Part shown: positions 49,484-58,081 of the stretch, in pieces
How the letters are laid out: each line of letters starts with the position of its first letter
Position numbering within the stretch: the stretch's first letter is position 1
Source of the DNA: Amycolatopsis tolypomycina
Lineage (GTDB): Bacteria; Actinomycetota; Actinomycetes; Mycobacteriales; Pseudonocardiaceae
Reading direction: 5' to 3'
Length of the DNA: 64,000 nucleotides
Assembly: GCF_900105945.1 (NCBI RefSeq)
Contig: NZ_FNSO01000003.1
Location: 248,001-312,000 of the forward strand
Made by a program: the position numbers and the translations under genes
Notes under the pieces: model-generated
Told to the model about the DNA's origin: nothing
The model's input: only the letters and a program-made list of their open reading frames with translations
Database searches by the model: none

Positions 49484-51133
49484 TCAGCCGCGGGCTGCCG
49501 CTCGAGCCGCGGCTGGGTCCGATGTGGCCAGCGTGGCCTCCGCCAGGGCTTCGCACTCTGCGAGCGTCGCCGTCGCCAAGGTGGCTCCGACCGCGCGGAT
49601 CGCCGGGGCGTTCATCGACAGGCTCGTCAATCCCAACCCCGCCAGGACCAGGGCCAAGCGCGGGTCCGCCGCCGCTTCGCCGCATACCCCGGCCGGCTTT
49701 CCTGTTGCCTTTGCCGCTTCGCCGATCAGCTTCAGGAGGCGCAGCAGGCCCGGCTGCCAGGGGTCGTTGAGCTTGGCCACCGCGCCCAGCTGGCGGTCCG
49801 CCGCGAACGTGTACTGGGCCAGGTCGTTCGTGCCGACCGAGACGAAGTCGACCGCTTCGAGGATCTCTCGGGCGCTCAGTGCCGCCGCCGGGATCTCGAT
49901 CATCACGCCCGCCCGGGCGATTCCTGCCGCCCGGACTCGCGATGCGAACCACGCCGCCTCCTCGACCGTGGCGACCATCGGGGCCATCACCGAAACCTCG
50001 GCGCCCGAATCCTCCGCCGCGCCCGCGATGGCCTCGAGCTGGCGGTCCAGCACCTCCGGGCGGTCGAACGCCACGCGCAACCCGCGCACGCCCAGCGCCG
50101 GGTTCGGCTCGGCCTCCGGGGACAGGAACGCCAGGGGCTTGTCGGCGCCCGCGTCGAGCGTCCGGACGATCACCGGCTTGCCGCGGAACGGGGCCAGCAC
50201 CGCCGTGTACGCCGCGCGCTGGTCGGCCACCGATGGCTCGTCCGCGGCGTCCAGATAACAGAACTCGGTGCGGAACAGGCCGACTCCCTCGGCGCCCGCG
50301 TCGGCCGCGGCCAGGGCGTCGGCCGGGGAGCCGACGTTGCCGTAGACCTTCACGCGGTGGCCGTCGGCCGTGGCGCCCGTTCCGTTCCACTCGGCGCGCT
50401 GGGCCACCGTGGCCGTGACGACCGGTGCCGACGGGTCCGCGATCTCGACCGTGCCCGTGTCGCCGTCCACCGCAAGCGCTTGCGCGTCCAGGGCCAGCAG
50501 CCCGCGGACCGCGACGACGGCCGGGATGCCGAGCGCCCGCGCCAGGATCGCGGTGTGACTCGTGGGTCCGCCCTCCTCGGTGACCAGGGCGAGGACCTGC
50601 GCCGGGTCGAGGCCGGCGGTGTCGGCCGGGGCGAGGTCGCGGGCGACCAGCACGCTCGGCGACGCCAGCTCGGGCACCCCCGGCGGGGCGATGCCGAGCA
50701 GCTCGGCGATCAGCCGGTCGCGCACGTCACGGACGTCGCGGACGCGCTCCGCCATGTACCCGCCGGCCGCGGCCAGCGCTTCGGCGAAGCCTTCGGCGGC
50801 CTGGTAGACGGCGCGCGCGGCGGGCAGCCCCTGCGCCTTGACCAGCGTTTCCGCCTGGGCCGCCAGCGCCGGGTCGGCGGCCATCGCGGCGGTCGTGATC
50901 AGGATCGTCGCCGCTTCGCCGGTCGCGGTCTCGGCCTGTTTCTCCAGCCGGCCGGCGACGATCGCGGCCGCCGGGGCGATCCGGGCGGCTTCGGCGGCCG
51001 GATCGGCCGGGGCCGGGGTGGCGGCGGGCTCGCCCAGCGGCTCGGCGACGCGGACGACGGGACCACTCGCGCGGCCGGGGCTGACGGCGACCCCGGACAG
51101 GGACGCCACGGCGGCGGCATCAAACTCAGGCAT
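49484..51133 (-). CDS. ptsI: PTS enzyme I (phosphoenolpyruvate-protein phosphotransferase)
   Basis: Transfers phosphate from PEP to HPr in the sugar phosphotransferase system. 549 residues, normal length. The phospho-His domain has EEGGPTSHTAILARALGIPA (active-site His); the PEP-binding barrel shows GVGLFRTEFCYLDAADEPSV, RTLDAGADKPLAF, NPALGVRG, VMIEIPAAA and the catalytic Cys region KPAGVCGEAAADP. ATG at 51133 lies 8 bp inside the end of the ParB-like gene, forming an operon with it and rbsK. No HPr or EII gene is adjacent; these must be elsewhere. Confidence 0.96.
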   Translation of the reverse strand: MPEFDAAAVASLSGVAVSPGRASGPVVRVAEPLGEPAATPAPADPAAEAARIAPAAAIVAGRLEKQAETATGEAATILITTAAMAADPALAAQAETLVKAQGLPAARAVYQAAEGFAEALAAAGGYMAERVRDVRDVRDRLIAELLGIAPPGVPELASPSVLVARDLAPADTAGLDPAQVLALVTEEGGPTSHTAILARALGIPAVVAVRGLLALDAQALAVDGDTGTVEIADPSAPVVTATVAQRAEWNGTGATADGHRVKVYGNVGSPADALAAADAGAEGVGLFRTEFCYLDAADEPSVADQRAAYTAVLAPFRGKPVIVRTLDAGADKPLAFLSPEAEPNPALGVRGLRVAFDRPEVLDRQLEAIAGAAEDSGAEVSVMAPMVATVEEAAWFASRVRAAGIARAGVMIEIPAAALSAREILEAVDFVSVGTNDLAQYTFAADRQLGAVAKLNDPWQPGLLRLLKLIGEAAKATGKPAGVCGEAAADPRLALVLAGLGLTSLSMNAPAIRAVGATLATATLAECEALAEATLATSDPAAARAAARG

Positions 51134-51863
51134 GGTCTAGACCATAGCTCAGATAGGCCGCGATATCTCGTGGTGGCGGGCACAAACCGCGTTGCCTTAC
51201 CTGCTCGAGCACCGGCCGGACCTCCTCGTGCCACCAGGCTTCGGCCAGCTCGTCACGGCTGTGCACCGGCCGTCCGGCCAGCATACGGCGGAAACCCCAG
51301 GCCTCGGCCGAGTCGGCGAGCCGGAACCAGTCGGCCGGGTCGTCGAGCCACAGCCCGAGGCGGACGTCGTCCGGCATCGGCACGCGCTCCAGGAACATCC
51401 GCTCGGCGGTCTTCGACGGCAGGTCGGCGAGCGTCAGGCAGCGCAGCGCGCAGGCGACCGTGCTGATCCAGCGGACCCGGGCGCGGATCGTCCGGGCGCC
51501 GCGGGCGCGCGCGATGCCGACGCGGTGGTGGCCGTCCTCGACGAAGAACATTTCGGAGAGCCGCACGAGCCGCACCGGCGGCAGGTCGGCCGACGTCCGC
51601 GTCAGGTGCTCCCAGCGGTCGCGCAACGCCCGGTTGCGCGGCCGGAACTCGCGGTCGAAGTCCCCGGCGCGGGCGACCGTGCCGACGATTCCCGCCAGCG
51701 GCACGTCGTAGACGCCTTCGTCGAGTTCGGTCTGCTTGCCGAGCGCCTCGAGGGTCTCGTCGAGCGGCATGATCGCGAGCCGGTCGGGGCGGCGCGCGTC
51801 CGCGATCGCCCGCAGCTGGGCGGCATAACCGCGCCACCAGGCCGAGCCGAACGAGTCGCCCAT
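51126..51863 (-). CDS. ParB-like nuclease-fold protein
   Basis: 245-residue cytosolic protein with a ParB/sulfiredoxin-like core: VPLAGIVGTVARAGDF, then LSEMFFVEDGHHRVGIARAR, the ExGHHR box of ParB-like domains. There is no helix-turn-helix of true partition ParB, so chromosome segregation is unlikely. C-terminal half helical with WFRLADSAEAWGFRRMLAGR. Positioned between rbsK and ptsI in one operon (28-bp gap and 8-bp overlap), which suggests a link to sugar uptake or regulation, unproven. ATG at 51863. Confidence 0.8.
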   Translation of the reverse strand: MGDSFGSAWWRGYAAQLRAIADARRPDRLAIMPLDETLEALGKQTELDEGVYDVPLAGIVGTVARAGDFDREFRPRNRALRDRWEHLTRTSADLPPVRLVRLSEMFFVEDGHHRVGIARARGARTIRARVRWISTVACALRCLTLADLPSKTAERMFLERVPMPDDVRLGLWLDDPADWFRLADSAEAWGFRRMLAGRPVHSRDELAEAWWHEEVRPVLEQVRQRGLCPPPRDIAAYLSYGLDHA

Positions 51864-51891
51864 GTGACGTCCAACACGGACGGCCGGATGA

Positions 51892-52761
51892 TCATTCCCC
51901 CAGGTCGGCCGCGGTGGGGTAGGACGGCTGCGCCCCGTGCCGCGTGACGCTCAAGGCGGCGACGCGCACCGCCCGCTTCGCCGCGGAGACCAGGTCGGCA
52001 CCGTCGGCGAGCGACGCGGCGAGCGCGCCCGCGAAGGCGTCCCCGGCCCCGGTCGTGTCCACGGCCTCGACCTTCGGTGACTCCACCCGCGTCACCGAGC
52101 CGGCTTCGACGACGACGGCGCCGGCCGCACCGAGCGTGACGACGGCCGTTCGCGGCCCGAGGTCGAGCAGCTTCCGGAAGTCGGCGCCGGGACCGGTGAG
52201 CCAGGCGGCCTCGTGCTCGTTGACCAGCAGGACGTCGAGCTTGGCCAGCGTCTCCGGGGAGAGCTTCGCCGCGGGCGAGAGGTTCAGCAGCACCTGCACG
52301 CCCTTTTCGGCGGCCCGCGCGACGGCGTGCTCGACGGTCGGCAGCGGCACCTCCAGCGAGACGACCATGACCTCCACCCCGTCGAAGACGGCGTCGACGT
52401 CGGCGGGCTCCAGGCTGGAGTTGGCGCCGGGGGAGACGAGGATCGAGTTCTCGCCGTCCGGGGTGACGGTGATGTAGGCGATGCCGGTCGGCCGGTCGCT
52501 GGTGCGCACGAGCCCGGTGTCGACACCCGCGGCGCGCAGCGAATCGAGCAGCAGCCTGCCGTAGGGATCGTCGCCGACGGCGCCGAGCAGGGCGACGTCG
52601 GCACCGAGCCGGCCCGCCGCGACAGCCGTGTTGGCTCCCTTGCCGCCCGGCGAGAGCACGGTGTCGCCGCCCAGCACCGTCTCCCCACCGGCCGGCCGGC
52701 GATCCACCGCGACGACGAGGTCGGCGTTGGCGGATCCCACAACGAGCACGTCAGAGTTCAT
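51892..52761 (-). CDS. rbsK: Ribokinase (PfkB family)
   Basis: 289-residue sugar kinase. N-terminal substrate motif SANADLVVAVDRRPAGGETV and PGGKGANTAVAAGRLGADVA; C-terminal PfkB signature VDTTGAGDAFAGALAASLAD with the catalytic Asp and anion hole. Also LLNLSPAAKL and VLLVNEHEAAWLTG, typical of ribokinases. Phosphorylates ribose or a related pentose. First gene of the rbsK - ParB-like - ptsI operon. ATG at 52761. A 7+7 inverted repeat upstream may be its operator. Confidence 0.93.
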   Translation of the reverse strand: MNSDVLVVGSANADLVVAVDRRPAGGETVLGGDTVLSPGGKGANTAVAAGRLGADVALLGAVGDDPYGRLLLDSLRAAGVDTGLVRTSDRPTGIAYITVTPDGENSILVSPGANSSLEPADVDAVFDGVEVMVVSLEVPLPTVEHAVARAAEKGVQVLLNLSPAAKLSPETLAKLDVLLVNEHEAAWLTGPGADFRKLLDLGPRTAVVTLGAAGAVVVEAGSVTRVESPKVEAVDTTGAGDAFAGALAASLADGADLVSAAKRAVRVAALSVTRHGAQPSYPTAADLGE

Positions 52762-52815
52762 GCCCGCACTGTGCCACGGCGGCGGTCAGGGCCAGGTCAG
52801 CACGGGCGGGTGGGA

Positions 52816-52842
52816 GATAAGTGAAGGTTTTTGTAACTTATC
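52816..52842. promoter_or_regulatory. Inverted repeat upstream of rbsK
   Basis: GATAAGT (52816-52822) and ACTTATC (52836-52842) flank 13 bases containing a T-run, 55 bp before the rbsK ATG. It is AT-rich against a GC-rich background, so probably an operator. The rest of the 260-bp gap shows nothing else I can support. Confidence 0.4.
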
Positions 52843-53021
52843 CGGGGCTGAGTGCGACAATCATGCGAGCAGCGGATGCCCGTCACTCGATCGGGGGATG
52901 TCCGTCCCCCGGCCGTCACTTCGTGGCCCCGGTCCCGCTCTCCTGGTGCGTCATCGCGGAGACGTGATGATGTTGCCCCCACCGGCGCGAGCCGGGCAGG
53001 GCATCGGGTCGCCGGCGCCGA

Positions 53022-54140
53022 TCACGTAGCCCCCCGAGTGATCGGCGTCGGCGGCGCCCCGCCCCGCCCGACGGTCAGCACGACTTCGCGAGGCAACAGC
53101 GTGGGCGCGCACCTGCCGAATTTCCGCGCCGCCGCGGGGCTCAGCGCCCGCGGCAAGCGATACCAGCCATCGCCGAGAGCAAGCTTCTCGGCATCGCCGT
53201 AGTGCAGCGGAAAATCGGGGTCGGCCGGGCGGAATTCCAGGTGACCGCTCGCGAGCAGCCGCAGTTCGGCGATCTCGCGCCAGCTCAGCTCGAGCGTGCG
53301 GTAGTACGTCTTCCACTGGAGATCCACGTTCGAAAGGCGCAGGTCGGCGCGAAGCGTGCGCTTGTGGCTGTTGAACTCGAAGGCGTGCACGACCCCGGCG
53401 AGCACGATGACCGCGCTCCCCAGAATCCGGCAGACGGTGTGCAGGACGCCCGACGGGCCGAATTCGGCGGCCACGTAGACCCCGGCACCGAGCAGGACCA
53501 TGGCGAAGTCGAAGAGCCAAAGCTTCCGGCGGTCCCACCCGTTGACGTGGATGCTCACGCGGGCCGGCTCGGGTACCGGGCCGGGGGCCAACCGGGCCAC
53601 CGCCGGCGGCCGCGATGGTTCAGGCACCGGGGTGACCGGCCGTTCGGTGACCTTGCCGTACCTTCCGGCGACCTCGCGCAGGCGTCCCGCTTCGGCGGCC
53701 GAAAGCGTGATCCCCGGTACCAGGAACTGGCCTGCGGCCACCGGGGTCAGCCCCTGGTGGCGCTCCGCGAACCGGGCGTCGGCCGGCTCGAGAACGACCC
53801 GGAAGGAGTGTTGGCGGCCGGGCTCGGCCAGAACAGCGACAGCTCGCAGTTCGCCCCAGCGCGCCGCCCAGACCACTCCGCCGACGACGCGCGAGATTCC
53901 CGAAGCGTCGAGGACCAGTTCGTCGGCCACGGGTTCAGGCAAGGAGCGAAGGCCCAAGATCAGAGCCAGCAGCCCGAAAACCCCGCCGAAGACACAGCCG
54001 GCGATTCGCGGGCTTTGCTGGGACGCTGACAAGCCCATCCAGACGAGCCCGGCACCGATGGCGAGGAGTACCGCGGCCAGGATCCAGTGCCGGCCGGCCG
54101 TCCGCGAGACGACCAGGCCGTTGCTCTCCGACGTGGTCAT
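53022..54140 (-). CDS. Membrane protein, four predicted helices, unknown function
   Basis: 372 residues. One hairpin of two helices near the N-terminus (HWILAAVLLAIGAGLVWMGL and IAGCVFGGVFGLLALILGLR), a cytoplasmic domain of about 140 residues with a Pro-rich stretch, a second hairpin (LFDFAMVLLGAGVYVAAEF, ILGSAVIVLAGVVHAF) and a C-terminal soluble domain. No family recognised. ATG at 54140 overlaps the stop of the WXG protein gene, so it belongs to the YbaB/EspC/WXG set and may be an accessory of that locus (inference). Confidence 0.75.
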   Translation of the reverse strand: MTTSESNGLVVSRTAGRHWILAAVLLAIGAGLVWMGLSASQQSPRIAGCVFGGVFGLLALILGLRSLPEPVADELVLDASGISRVVGGVVWAARWGELRAVAVLAEPGRQHSFRVVLEPADARFAERHQGLTPVAAGQFLVPGITLSAAEAGRLREVAGRYGKVTERPVTPVPEPSRPPAVARLAPGPVPEPARVSIHVNGWDRRKLWLFDFAMVLLGAGVYVAAEFGPSGVLHTVCRILGSAVIVLAGVVHAFEFNSHKRTLRADLRLSNVDLQWKTYYRTLELSWREIAELRLLASGHLEFRPADPDFPLHYGDAEKLALGDGWYRLPRALSPAAARKFGRCAPTLLPREVVLTVGRGGAPPTPITRGAT

Positions 54141-55276
54141 TCGATCGAACCCGAGATGCGCTGAGCACCCTGGTTGCCGAAGAGAGGTGCCCCAGCCGCG
54201 GTCTCCTTCTCCGTCGGCTCTTCTTCGTCGTCGTCCAGCCCCTCGGCCAGGTGCTTCAGCACCTCTTTGACCGTCTCCTTCTTGGCCGCGCTCTTCAGTT
54301 CCCCGCCGAACTCCTCGCCGAACTTCTCGCCGAACTCCCGCCGGGCGTCGGCCGCGAACTCCCTCCCGGCGTTTCGGAGGTTCTCGCCGATGGAGTGCTC
54401 CGAAGAAACGACCTGGCGCCAAGTCCGCCGATCGGGCCGGGCTTCCCGCACCTTGTCGGCAAAGGACTTCGCATCCTTCGTCTCGAGCAGGCCGCCGACG
54501 CGCCGCAGCGGGCCGGGCAGCCTTTCGGCGCCCCTCCGCAGCGCGTCCCGCACCCGGCCGAAGATTTCGCTGATGCGGTGGAAGAGGTCCTGCGCCTTCT
54601 TGAAGACCCTGACCAGCTTCTTGATCCACTCCATGCACTTGCTGCCGGTCTTCACCGCCTCCGCGGTGCCTTCGGTGGCCATGCCCGCCGGCAACGCCGG
54701 ACCCGGGTACCTGCAGGCGATGCTGATCAGCTTGCCGACGCACTCGGAGATCAGGTCCCGCACGATCGAGCGCACGACACTCAAGATCGTCTTGCAGATC
54801 TCGACCAGCTTCGAGATCGCGTTGGCGCCAGTCGCCACGCCGGCGTACGTCGCCGCGCGATCTTCGGCGAACGCGCGATAGGCATCCGCCGAGGGACCTT
54901 CCCAGCGTTCGCTGTCCTTCTTGACGGTGTCCTGCAGGTCGGTGCTGATCTTCTCCAGCTCTTTGCCGACGTTTTCCCAGGTGCCGACCATGTTCTCCAG
55001 AGCGGTCTGGTCACCGGTGAGCCAGTCGAGCGGCTCGCGCAGCCACGGGAAGAACTCCATCGCCCAGCCCACGGCCGCCGAGGCGAGGGTCCCGATGGGA
55101 TCCGCGACGAGGCCGGCGATGCCCGTGGCGCCGAACCCGGCGTTCACGAGGCCTTCAGTCCAGTTGCCGTCGGCGACGGCGGTACCCGCGTCCCAGAAGT
55201 CCTGGAACAGCCCGGCGCCTTCGAGGGCACTGCGGTCGTCCGCCGCGTCCGTCTTGATCAACGGATTTTCGGCCAC
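54137..55276 (-). CDS. Large WXG-containing protein, probable type VII substrate
   Basis: 379 residues, mostly helical, no signal peptide. The WEG tripeptide at residues 125-127 in SERWEGPSADAYRAF occupies the turn of a WXG100-like hairpin. It is followed by a long helical region, a basic segment (RRGAERLPGPLRRVGG) and an acidic tail with DDDEEEPTE. No known toxin fold is visible at the C-terminus. GTG at 55276 with GGAGGA seven bases upstream. Gene context (YbaB and EspC-like genes upstream) matches ESX-exported effectors of actinomycetes. Confidence 0.75.
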   Translation of the reverse strand: MAENPLIKTDAADDRSALEGAGLFQDFWDAGTAVADGNWTEGLVNAGFGATGIAGLVADPIGTLASAAVGWAMEFFPWLREPLDWLTGDQTALENMVGTWENVGKELEKISTDLQDTVKKDSERWEGPSADAYRAFAEDRAATYAGVATGANAISKLVEICKTILSVVRSIVRDLISECVGKLISIACRYPGPALPAGMATEGTAEAVKTGSKCMEWIKKLVRVFKKAQDLFHRISEIFGRVRDALRRGAERLPGPLRRVGGLLETKDAKSFADKVREARPDRRTWRQVVSSEHSIGENLRNAGREFAADARREFGEKFGEEFGGELKSAAKKETVKEVLKHLAEGLDDDEEEPTEKETAAGAPLFGNQGAQRISGSIE

Positions 55277-55279
55277 GGC

Positions 55280-55594
55280 TCAGTCCTCCACCTTGAACAG
55301 ATCCTTGAACTCCGCCTCGTCGGCTTCCTTCAGCTGCTGCCAGAGCTGGATGCGGGTCGAATGGTCGTACGACGACGTCGACGCCGATTCGATCGCGATT
55401 TCCGCCACCTGCTGGGCAACGGCGCAGATCGCCGCGAGCGGGATGCCGAGCAGGCCGAACGCTTCGGGGTGCTCGGTCGCGCGGGCGGCTTCCTTGCACC
55501 TGTCGATCCGGTCGGTGATCGCCTCGATGTGCTCGCGGTGCATCTGCAGCTCCCGCGGGTCGACCGCGAAGCCGGGGCCGCCTGGTCCGGCCAT
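55280..55594 (-). CDS. EspC/DUF2580-like small ESX protein
   Basis: 104-residue helical protein of the EspC type (secreted ESX-associated factors). The family-like start FAVDPRELQMHREHIEAITD and the central AFGLLGIPLAAICAVAQQVA are recognisable. ATG at 55594. Three bases separate its stop codon from the start of the WXG protein, so the two are co-translated. Probably the secretion partner of that protein. Confidence 0.8.
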   Translation of the reverse strand: MAGPGGPGFAVDPRELQMHREHIEAITDRIDRCKEAARATEHPEAFGLLGIPLAAICAVAQQVAEIAIESASTSSYDHSTRIQLWQQLKEADEAEFKDLFKVED

Positions 55595-55617
55595 GTTCTC
55601 CCCTCCCTCACCCGCGC

Positions 55618-56124
55618 TCAGCGCAGGTAGTCGCCGTCGCTGAAGTAGTCGTCGTCGTGGCCGTCTTCGGTCGACGGGCGCGGCGCGCGCGACGGCTCCG
55701 GTGGCGGCTGCCGCTCCTCTTCCGGCACGAACCGGGCGCCCTCGTCGCGAGGCGGAGCCGGTGGGGCGAACCCTTCCGGCTCGGGAACCGGGAACGCCTG
55801 CTCGAGGCGGTTGACCAGCTGGTTCATCACCTCGGGTCCGACCGGATCGGTCACCCCGGCCCGCATCGCCCCGGCGAGCTTGCTCTGCGCGGACCTGACG
55901 GTGCGGAGGATCTCCTCGGCGAGGTCCGGCTTGTCCCGCACGCTCAGCCCGATCTCCAGGCCGATGAGGTTGCCGGCGTGGTCGACTTTCACGCCGATCT
56001 GGCCGTCTTTGCTGCGCTCGGCCACCGAAACGGCCTCGATCTCGCTGACCATCCGATCGGCTTGGCGCTGCGACTCCGCCATCCTGGCCTCGAAGCCCGC
56101 GATCAGCTGCTCAGGATTCGACAC
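55618..56124 (-). CDS. YbaB/EbfC-family nucleoid-associated protein with acidic tail
   Basis: 168 residues. The YbaB fold (residues 1-~100) contains ISE-type helices and the strand pair GQIGVKVDHAGNLIGLEIGL. The C-terminal ~60 residues are Pro/Glu/Asp-rich. Plain YbaB binds DNA as a dimer; versions next to EspC-like and WXG genes are frequent in ESX-associated loci, where their role is unknown. GTG at 56124 with GGGAGG five bases upstream. First gene of the four-gene minus-strand set. Confidence 0.87.
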   Translation of the reverse strand: MSNPEQLIAGFEARMAESQRQADRMVSEIEAVSVAERSKDGQIGVKVDHAGNLIGLEIGLSVRDKPDLAEEILRTVRSAQSKLAGAMRAGVTDPVGPEVMNQLVNRLEQAFPVPEPEGFAPPAPPRDEGARFVPEEERQPPPEPSRAPRPSTEDGHDDDYFSDGDYLR

Positions 56125-56272
56125 GCGAACCTCCCCTGTTCACGTCGGTAACCGTACGGGCACCGAGTGTGGCACAGGGGTCCGACAGTTTCGGGAGAGT
56201 TCCGGTTTTCCCCACCTCTTCCTGCGGCAATCCGGGTGTTCACGCTGGTCAGCGACTCGTAGCGTGATCTTC

Positions 56273-56656
56273 ATGACCACCTCGGACTGGAAGCGGACGA
56301 TCTACGCGGCCCTCGCCCTCCCGGCCTACCTGGCGGGACCGGCGGTACGACGGCGGCTCGCTCGCCGATGGGTGGGCGCCGAGCCGCGAGGCGGGCGGGC
56401 CCTCGCCGGCGCCTTCGCGGCTTTCCCGGTCGCGTTGCTGGTCTGGTACCTCGTCGGCCGGATCGCGACCTTCGGCTTCTTCTGGACCGCAGACGACGCG
56501 GCCGGGTCGTGGGGCGGTCCCTCGCTGATCGGCGCGTGGACCGTGCACTTCTTCGTGGCGCTGGGCATGACCGTGGCGGCGATGTGGCTGCTGCGGCCAC
56601 TGGTCCGGTGGCAGCTGCGCGTCCCCGAGCCGGCTGATTCGTCGCACAGCCAGTAA
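56273..56656 (+). CDS. Small membrane protein, hypothetical
   Basis: 127 residues with two or three hydrophobic helices (AGAFAAFPVALLVWYLVGRI and IGAWTVHFFVALGMTVAAMW). ATG at 56273, directly after GTGATCTTC; no strong ribosome-binding site. Lies between the YbaB gene (divergent) and cassette B. No family recognised. Confidence 0.65.
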   Translation: MTTSDWKRTIYAALALPAYLAGPAVRRRLARRWVGAEPRGGRALAGAFAAFPVALLVWYLVGRIATFGFFWTADDAAGSWGGPSLIGAWTVHFFVALGMTVAAMWLLRPLVRWQLRVPEPADSSHSQ

Positions 56657-56716
56657 CCGGTGAGGTATTGTCCGTGACGCAGGAGGGGAGATCGAACGCG
56701 AGGGGAGCGCGGTTCG

Positions 56717-58081
56717 GTGGGGTTGTTCGGTGACATGCTCGACGCTGCCAAGCACGTCGGGTCGGAGATCGCGCACGCCGTCCAGTCGGGTGGTGAGCGG
56801 CTCGCCAACGTCTTGACCGGCGCGGGCGTCGGCCTGCTCGCGGGTGGGCTGCCCGGCGCGATCGCGGGAGCGTACGTCGGGTCGCAGACCGGCACCGGGG
56901 CGGCGAACCCGCAGGCCGCCGGACTGTCGCCCGCTCAACTGGTCCAGGCCGTGATGACCGGCCCCGGCACCGAGTCGCTGCAGACGGTGCACCAGGCGGG
57001 CGTCGGCCAGTCCGCCTATCAGCGTCAGCTGGAGCAGGGCACGCGCGAGCTGACGTCCGGTCTCGAATCCGCGTGGACGGGCGGCGCGTCGGACGCGGCG
57101 CGGGAGCGGCTCCGGCCGTTGACGGCGTCGGCGACCTCGGCGTCCACCACTCTCGACCGCAACTCGGTGCTGGCCCAGGCCCAGATCGACCAGTTCCACC
57201 GGATGAAGAACTCGCTGCACCCGGACGTCACCAACCAGCCGCCCACGCGCAGCGCCTGGGACGTCGCGACGCCGTGGGACACCGACACCGAAGACAAGAT
57301 CAACCAGTACAACCGGAAGGCGCAGGAGAACGTCGAGCGGTACACCGCGTATTCGCAGCAGTCCAGCGCGAACACCGCGGCCCGGACGATCGACTACGGC
57401 CAGCTCCGCGAGTACACCGGCGGCGAATTCACGGTCAAGGACCCGAAGAAGCCCATCGAGCCGCCCCCGCGGAAGCGGCCGCCGATCGCTGGCGATGACG
57501 ACCGGTCCGACACCCAGGTGCAGCCGCCGCCCGCGGTCGTGCCGCCGCCTCCTCCGGGGCAGGTCACGCCGCCGGGACAGGTCACGCCGTCGGGGTCGCA
57601 CCCGTCGTCCGGCGTGGACGACAGCGTTCGCGCGCAGGGTTACGTGCCGCCGTCGACGCAGTACCCGCCGGGCTACCAGCCACCGGGCTTCGGTCCCGGG
57701 TCGGGTCCGGGCGGTGGGTCCGGTCCCGGCTTCGGGCCCGGTTTCGGCCCTGGTTTCGGCCCGGGCGGCGGCTTCGGTCCGGGCTCGTCGTCCGGCGCCG
57801 GCGGCGGCTCGGGTGCCGGTACGGGTGCCCGCGGTCCGGGCGCGGCGACCGGCGCCGGCGTCCCGGGCGAAGGACGTCCCGGCGCGGCGGGCGGGGCCCG
57901 CGGCGGCGCGGCGGGCAAGCCGGGCTCGCCGGGAATGGGCGGGCTGGGCCACGGCGCGAAAGGCGGCCAGGGCGAGGAGGACACGGAGCACCAGCGCGCG
58001 TCTTACCTGGTCGAGGCGGATCCGGAGAGCATCTTCGGCAGCTCCGACGAGCGGACGGTGCCCCCGGTGATCGGGCTGTGA
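56717..58081 (+). CDS. PPE-like ESX substrate with Gly-rich C-terminus (cassette B, gene 1)
   Basis: 454 residues. A PPE/WXG-like helical N-terminus (~200 residues) has a Gly-rich insertion near residue 40, an AWTGGASDAARERL turn and PWDTDTEDKINQYNRKAQEN, which aligns with the cassette A protein. A Pro/Gly/Ser-rich stretch and a tail YLVEADPESIF...PPVIGL follow. In this copy the YxxxD/E spacing is imperfect (Ala at +4, Asp at +5). GTG start at 56717. It overlaps the next gene (GTGA). Paralogue of 31955-33292. Confidence 0.85.
   Translation: MGLFGDMLDAAKHVGSEIAHAVQSGGERLANVLTGAGVGLLAGGLPGAIAGAYVGSQTGTGAANPQAAGLSPAQLVQAVMTGPGTESLQTVHQAGVGQSAYQRQLEQGTRELTSGLESAWTGGASDAARERLRPLTASATSASTTLDRNSVLAQAQIDQFHRMKNSLHPDVTNQPPTRSAWDVATPWDTDTEDKINQYNRKAQENVERYTAYSQQSSANTAARTIDYGQLREYTGGEFTVKDPKKPIEPPPRKRPPIAGDDDRSDTQVQPPPAVVPPPPPGQVTPPGQVTPSGSHPSSGVDDSVRAQGYVPPSTQYPPGYQPPGFGPGSGPGGGSGPGFGPGFGPGFGPGGGFGPGSSSGAGGGSGAGTGARGPGAATGAGVPGEGRPGAAGGARGGAAGKPGSPGMGGLGHGAKGGQGEEDTEHQRASYLVEADPESIFGSSDERTVPPVIGL

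Noticed and set aside
49227..50258. Plus-strand frame through the repeat region into ptsI
   Set aside because: Its first part is translated repeat and the rest is antisense to enzyme I; no ribosome-binding site or domain.
51126..51863. Chromosome partition protein ParB
   Set aside because: Only the ParB-like nuclease-fold box is visible; there is no helix-turn-helix, no parA neighbour and no parS site found.
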